Assembly: GCA_009911185.1 (NCBI GenBank)
Contig: QXWW01000020.1
Coordinates: 1 to 54,059, forward strand
Origin: Lachnospiraceae bacterium
Lineage (GTDB): Bacteria > Bacillota > Clostridia > Lachnospirales > Lachnospiraceae
Direction of reading: 5' to 3'
DNA: 54,059 nucleotides
Shown: in pieces, positions 50,774-54,059 of the stretch
Layout of the letters: each line of letters begins with the position of its first letter
Position numbering within the stretch: position 1 is the first letter of the stretch
The notes under the pieces: generated by a model
What the model was told of the DNA's origin: nothing
What the model saw: the letters and a program-made list of their open reading frames with translations, nothing else
The model's database searches: none
Position numbers and translations under genes: made by a program

Positions 50774-51114
50774 ATGAGCTTTTCAAATAAGAAATTGGGT
50801 ATGTTCATCTGAAATGGACGTTTGGACTTAAACCTTACACAAGAACAGTTAGCAGAAAAATTAGATTGTAACCTGTCATATCTGGGAAATATTGAACGTG
50901 GAAAGAATAACCCAGTTTAAAACTATTTATTGAGATTATGCGTACCTTAAATCTTTCCGCAAACGATTTTATTTTTCCAGATGCGGATAAATCCAGCGAT
51001 ATATACCAACAATTACTCCGGCTTCTAACGCAATGCACTTCAAAAGAGCAAAAAAATCTTTTGGAAAATGCCAGGACTTTGGTTAATAACCGTGATGAAG
51101 CGCCTCAAACGTAA
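50774..51114 (+). pseudogene. XRE-family regulator, broken
   Basis: Starts MSFSNKKLGMFI, then a TGA stop (50810), continues NGRLDLNLTQEQLAEKLDCNLSYLGNIERGK in the same frame, stops again at about 50918, and resumes in another frame as IEIMRTLNLSANDFIFPDA to NNRDEAPQT at 51114. Read together it is a complete helix-turn-helix regulator with an HTH at about residues 20-45. One nonsense codon and one frameshift inactivate it. It is divergent from the sigma gene and its operator is still perfect. A terminator follows at 51170-51210. Confidence 0.7.
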
Positions 51115-51169
51115 TTGTAATTTTTGATTCTTGTACTTTAATGGATTTTTACTTGAGATTTGTATAGAG

Positions 51170-51210
51170 AAAAGACAGACTCCTTTTATTTCATACATAG
51201 TCTGCCTTTT
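51170..51210 (+). terminator. Terminator after the XRE pseudogene
   Basis: AAAAGACAGACT (51170-51181) pairs with AGTCTGCCTTTT (51199-51210) with one mismatch, 17-base loop, T-rich end. Confidence 0.65.
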
Positions 51211-51606
51211 AGAAAAATACATTATTTCAGGCTGGAAATTATATCTTTGATTTCTTTTCGCGGTTAAAGCAACACATATCTTCAATTAATAAATTTTTAT
51301 ATAGGGCGGAGCATGTACTATAAATACTGTCTTATCTTCTGTTCCCATAAAAAATAATTTATGTAATTGGGATAATCTTTCGTTTGCTTAGCCAAACTAC
51401 ACATTTCCAGCCGAACAACCCCTTTCTCAATAAAGCAACATCCCACACAAAATCATATCCGCTCATTTACAAGTTTTTTAGTATCATTTATCATGACCAA
51501 CACCCTTACAGGCTGTCAGCCGCTCCTCATTACTATGAAAGTCTTCGACTTCCATAGCTGAATGGCCATGCGGCCCGTCGGACGGCAGGCTGAGCATGAT
51601 GGAGGT
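51211..51606. other. Non-coding stretch before the reductase remnant
   Basis: No gene seen. The right part contains GCCATGCGGCCCGTCGG... at 51565-51586, a 19/22 match to the core of the palindrome at 32715-32760. The right boundary of the recombinase element may lie in this stretch, but I cannot place it. Confidence 0.4.
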
Positions 51607-52404
51607 TTACTCTGATTGTGCAAAATAAGCATTGATTTTTTCCATTCTCTCCATCTGTTCCACATGGAACGGACAGCGGACATTACAATGCCCACACTTT
51701 ACACATTGGTCTGCTTTTATTTCCAGCTTGCGGTAATAATCTGCCGCCAGTTTATCCCCGACAACAGACAGATCATAGTATTTATTGATAAGCCCTACAT
51801 TTAATCCGGCAGGGCATGGAGCGCAGTGGTTGCAATATACGCAATGTCCCTCTGCATCAGCAGGCGCAAATGTCCCAATGACGGAATAGTCTTTCTCTTC
51901 CTGTGCAGCTTCGCAAAAACGAAGTATCTTCTGTAAATCCGCTTTTCCACGCACCCCAAGCAGCACGGTCAGCACGCCCGGCTTATCCAAGGCATACTGG
52001 ATGCATTGATTTTCTGTCAGTTTTTTGCCAAACGGTGATGTTCTGGAATCTAAAAGCTGTCCTCCGCTAAAAGATTTCATTACGGAAATGCCCACGCCTT
52101 CCGCTTCACAGCGGCGGTAAAGCGCCATCCGCTCGGCCACGCTGCCTACTGCATAGCTGTCTGTTGCATAATCCAGCTCACCTCCGGCATAGTCATAAGC
52201 GGGATTGATACTAAACATCAGCATATCAATTATCCCCATATCCAACACCTGGTTTACAAGTTTTGGCGTATGGGAGGATAGCCCGATGTGATGGACAACG
52301 CCCTGTTTCTTTAAACGTAAAAGATAGTCGGTGATACCATTCTTTTCTATGGTCCTGTAATCAGACGCTTCATCAATGCAGTGTATAAACCCAAAATCTG
52401 CGTG
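51607..52404 (-). pseudogene. Ferredoxin-type aldo/keto reductase, N-terminus missing
   Basis: The frame starts inside the TIM barrel (HADFGFIHCIDEASDY) and continues with GVVHHIGLSSHTPK, VGISVMKSFSGGQLL and a C-terminal ferredoxin-like segment, CVYCNHCAPCPAGL and CVKCGHCNVRCPF. These match the [4Fe-4S] aldo/keto reductase family. About 110-130 N-terminal residues, including the catalytic Asp/Tyr, are absent: at 52405 the sequence changes to TGTCAAGTAAGGA. The first in-frame start, a TTG at 52410, lies inside that repeat, so no functional start is present. Confidence 0.8.
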
Positions 52405-52417
52405 TGTCAAGTAAGGA
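52405..52417. repeat. Element end / attachment-like site, right copy
   Basis: TGTCAAGTAAGGA, identical to 43756-43768, exactly at the break of the reductase gene. The flank to its right is AT-rich and carries the RES-domain-like gene. Confidence 0.6.
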
Positions 52418-52427
52418 ATAAAAAAAA

Positions 52428-53903
52428 TTATATTTTTTCATCATAATATTTTAATTCCTTATTAACTATATAATTATCAAATTTAGCAAACACTGTATCA
52501 CCATATGTCTGCGCACCTTCTGCCGAATTTACAAAAGGTTGATAACTATCCTTTTTTCTATAATAAATATCATAAATATAAGAACCTCCTTTGCATTTGG
52601 CATATGTTTCTCTTGCCTGCTCCGAATAAAGTTCTGGCTTTGACATTTTGAAACATTTTGATACTGTCCCATAACCCTGGTCTAAATGTTCCTCATATAT
52701 AGGGATTGCAATGTTTACACCTAGCTGCAACTGCAAATCATGTTCCAAGTGTTTTGATAAATATGCTACACCATCTATCCCAAACTTTTTTAGACTCCGC
52801 ATAACTAATTCTGGTATAATATACTCTACTTTATCTTCGCTCATATTTACATATTTGTATGATGTAGCCATTACCAACGGCCAAAAGGAAATCATTTTAT
52901 CTTGAAGTTCTTTTCTTCTCATATTATTGCCATCAAATTGTACATTATAAAAACCATTAACCATATCTTCTGTAATAACTAAATTTAGTATACGCAATCT
53001 TTCACCACGTTTATCGGGAACAAATGCGGATACATAAAAGTCTTTTTCAGGCTTCTTTAATTCCAGCCAGCTTGTGTAACTTGTAGTAGATAAATACAGC
53101 GCGGGCATCCCCTCACAAGTAAATCTCTGCCTTGAAATATTTTCATATTTTTTATAAGGACGATGTAACATTTCTTTTCTTTCATTTAACGTTTGTGAGG
53201 ATATCCTACCACGATATAATGTAACTAAATGTTGTTCCATTTCTGAATAATCAAATGATTCTCTTTTTAGTTCATCATATCCTGCAACTTGTTTAATTCC
53301 ATATGCTTTTTTCAATTCAGCAACAAAAAAATCATCATTAACATACCCTTCCAACATTAGTTCCATTTGTTCTGTTGCCTTTTTAACATTTCCTTTTTGA
53401 TACCATTCCCAAGCAGATTTAATGTGTCGAATACTGCTACTAATTTCTTTCAATAACTGAGAATCGTCATTAAATGCGATTTTATCTTGAAAATACATTT
53501 CATATGCATCTAATCGTTTCCACATGTTATTTTTTATATCATCATCAATACATCTGGTTATTGAGGGAAATCCATTGACATTTCGATCTTTTTTTTCATA
53601 ATCTAACTCAATTTCCTTTTTCAAATCCTCTGGCAACTCGTTATGCAACATGTCTGATATTTCATCACATAATTTATCCATAGCGTCCATACATTCATTA
53701 TTTTCAAGCATTTTCTTTATTGATAAAAAATAATCTTTTTCAGACATAATAATAAAATTCTCTCTCAAATTTTTATCACTACTTACCATATTTCTCAACT
53801 CTGAATAAGACCTTACAATCATTCTGCTGTTATGGTATTTATCTATTTCAGATAAGGCATATCCTGTTTTTCTATTTACTAATACATAAGAATCTATTTC
53901 CAT
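52428..53903 (-). CDS. RES-domain-like protein, possible NAD-directed toxin
   Basis: A 491-residue soluble protein. Residues about 1-210 are helical and unrecognised. From about 225, LYRGRISSQTLNERKEML, then CEGMPALYLSTTSYTSWLELKKPE, FYVSAFVPDKRGERLRILNL and a C-terminal IPELVMRSLKKFGIDGVAYLSKH. This follows the RES fold, with Arg of YRGR, the Y of ALYLS and the E of WLELK at the positions used for NAD. RES proteins are NAD-degrading or NAD-phosphorylating toxins. No antitoxin is visible beside it. The gene is AT-rich, unlike the reductase it abuts, and is probably element cargo. Confidence 0.55.
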   Translation of the reverse strand: MEIDSYVLVNRKTGYALSEIDKYHNSRMIVRSYSELRNMVSSDKNLRENFIIMSEKDYFLSIKKMLENNECMDAMDKLCDEISDMLHNELPEDLKKEIELDYEKKDRNVNGFPSITRCIDDDIKNNMWKRLDAYEMYFQDKIAFNDDSQLLKEISSSIRHIKSAWEWYQKGNVKKATEQMELMLEGYVNDDFFVAELKKAYGIKQVAGYDELKRESFDYSEMEQHLVTLYRGRISSQTLNERKEMLHRPYKKYENISRQRFTCEGMPALYLSTTSYTSWLELKKPEKDFYVSAFVPDKRGERLRILNLVITEDMVNGFYNVQFDGNNMRRKELQDKMISFWPLVMATSYKYVNMSEDKVEYIIPELVMRSLKKFGIDGVAYLSKHLEHDLQLQLGVNIAIPIYEEHLDQGYGTVSKCFKMSKPELYSEQARETYAKCKGGSYIYDIYYRKKDSYQPFVNSAEGAQTYGDTVFAKFDNYIVNKELKYYDEKI

Positions 53904-53922
53904 TTTTTACACTTCCTCGTAT

Positions 53923-53964
53923 AATAAGTTTATAGGCAAGTACAAAACAGCCTATAGACTTATT
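53923..53964. repeat. 15-bp inverted repeat upstream of the RES-like gene
   Basis: AATAAGTTTATAGGC (53923-53937) pairs with GCCTATAGACTTATT (53950-53964) with one mismatch; TTTCTTTTTT follows on the plus strand. It lies in the 5' region of the RES-like gene. It may end a plus-strand transcript or serve as an operator. Confidence 0.5.
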
Positions 53965-54059
53965 TCTTTTTTATGGTATAGATGAATGGATAAATATCTT
54001 CACTATTCATAGAGGGCTTCCCCCAGAGTGCCATACATCCATCTCATCATCTATACGGT

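Noticed and set aside
43756-52417. A single 8.65-kb element excised between the two 13-bp repeats
   Set aside because: Joining the outer flanks (S8 end with RES-like gene) or the inner ones (reductase remnant with recombinase 1) restores neither broken gene; similar sequence to the right of both copies fits two same-type ends better.
1-54059. CRISPR arrays, tRNA or rRNA genes
   Set aside because: I saw no regularly spaced direct repeats, no cloverleaf with TTCRA arm and CCA end, and no conserved rRNA segments on either strand.

Overview
The window looks like a chromosome segment of an anaerobic, gut-type Clostridia, most likely Lachnospiraceae. The pointers are an oxygen-independent (cbi-type) cobalamin pathway, rubredoxin, FeoAB ferrous-iron uptake, a YesM/YesN two-component pair, FN3/Big2-rich secreted proteins, queuine salvage and triple large-serine-recombinase elements. 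Family assignments come from reading motifs and lengths, not from searches.

Layout. 1-2917 (+): a strong promoter, then a YesM-type histidine kinase and a YesN-type AraC response regulator. 2932-19770 (-): a cobalamin biosynthesis region. In transcription order it runs cbiD, cbiL, cbiF, cbiG, cbiH, a cbiJ-cbiE-cbiT triple fusion, a charged hypothetical protein, asnB, a 941-residue secreted FN3 protein, a hot-dog thioesterase, a DUF6483-like protein, cbiA, cobT, cobU, cobS. It covers most of the corrin ring modification and lower-loop assembly. cbiC, cbiP, cbiB and a cobaltochelatase are absent, and I could not find a cobalamin riboswitch. 19800-21500 is a graveyard: an unexplained structured repeat, a frameshifted PBECR-type nuclease gene, a promoter-structure-terminator small RNA candidate and the 3' half of an IS110 transposase. 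21856-23676 (+): promoter, preQ1-I riboswitch and terminator, a hairpin-rich leader, then a QueL-like radical SAM protein and a YhhQ queuosine-precursor transporter. 23700-26213 (+): a promoter under Spo0A-like boxes drives two cell-envelope proteins; an EpsG-like membrane protein follows. 26366-32643: nadA, a PucG-like aminotransferase, rubredoxin, feoB, two feoA genes and a divergent DtxR regulator. TTAG-N6-CTAA palindromes lie over the feo promoters. 32888-40952: a secreted SGNH/DUF4886-Big2-FN3 protein, an HD-GYP protein, a 1046-residue hybrid histidine kinase, a fructosamine-kinase family protein and a family 4 uracil-DNA glycosylase.

From 41500 rightward the window is accessory DNA. First comes an RNase HI / RnlA / RnlB cluster whose RnlA toxin reading frame is broken. 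Next is the cut-off 3' end of an S8 peptidase gene, then three overlapping large serine recombinases with a DUF6870-like protein. After these come Tn916-like debris (a sigma factor, a frameshifted HTH gene, a broken XRE regulator), an aldo/keto reductase missing its N-terminus, and a 491-residue RES-domain-like protein. A 13-bp sequence, TGTCAAGTAAGGA, sits exactly where the S8 frame breaks (43756) and again where the reductase frame breaks (52405). I read these as the same kind of end of two related recombinase elements inserted in different host genes.

Several long hairpins (25013, 26229, 32715, 39212, 49664) are not explained by genes and look like terminators, MITE/REP-like repeats or recombination sites.
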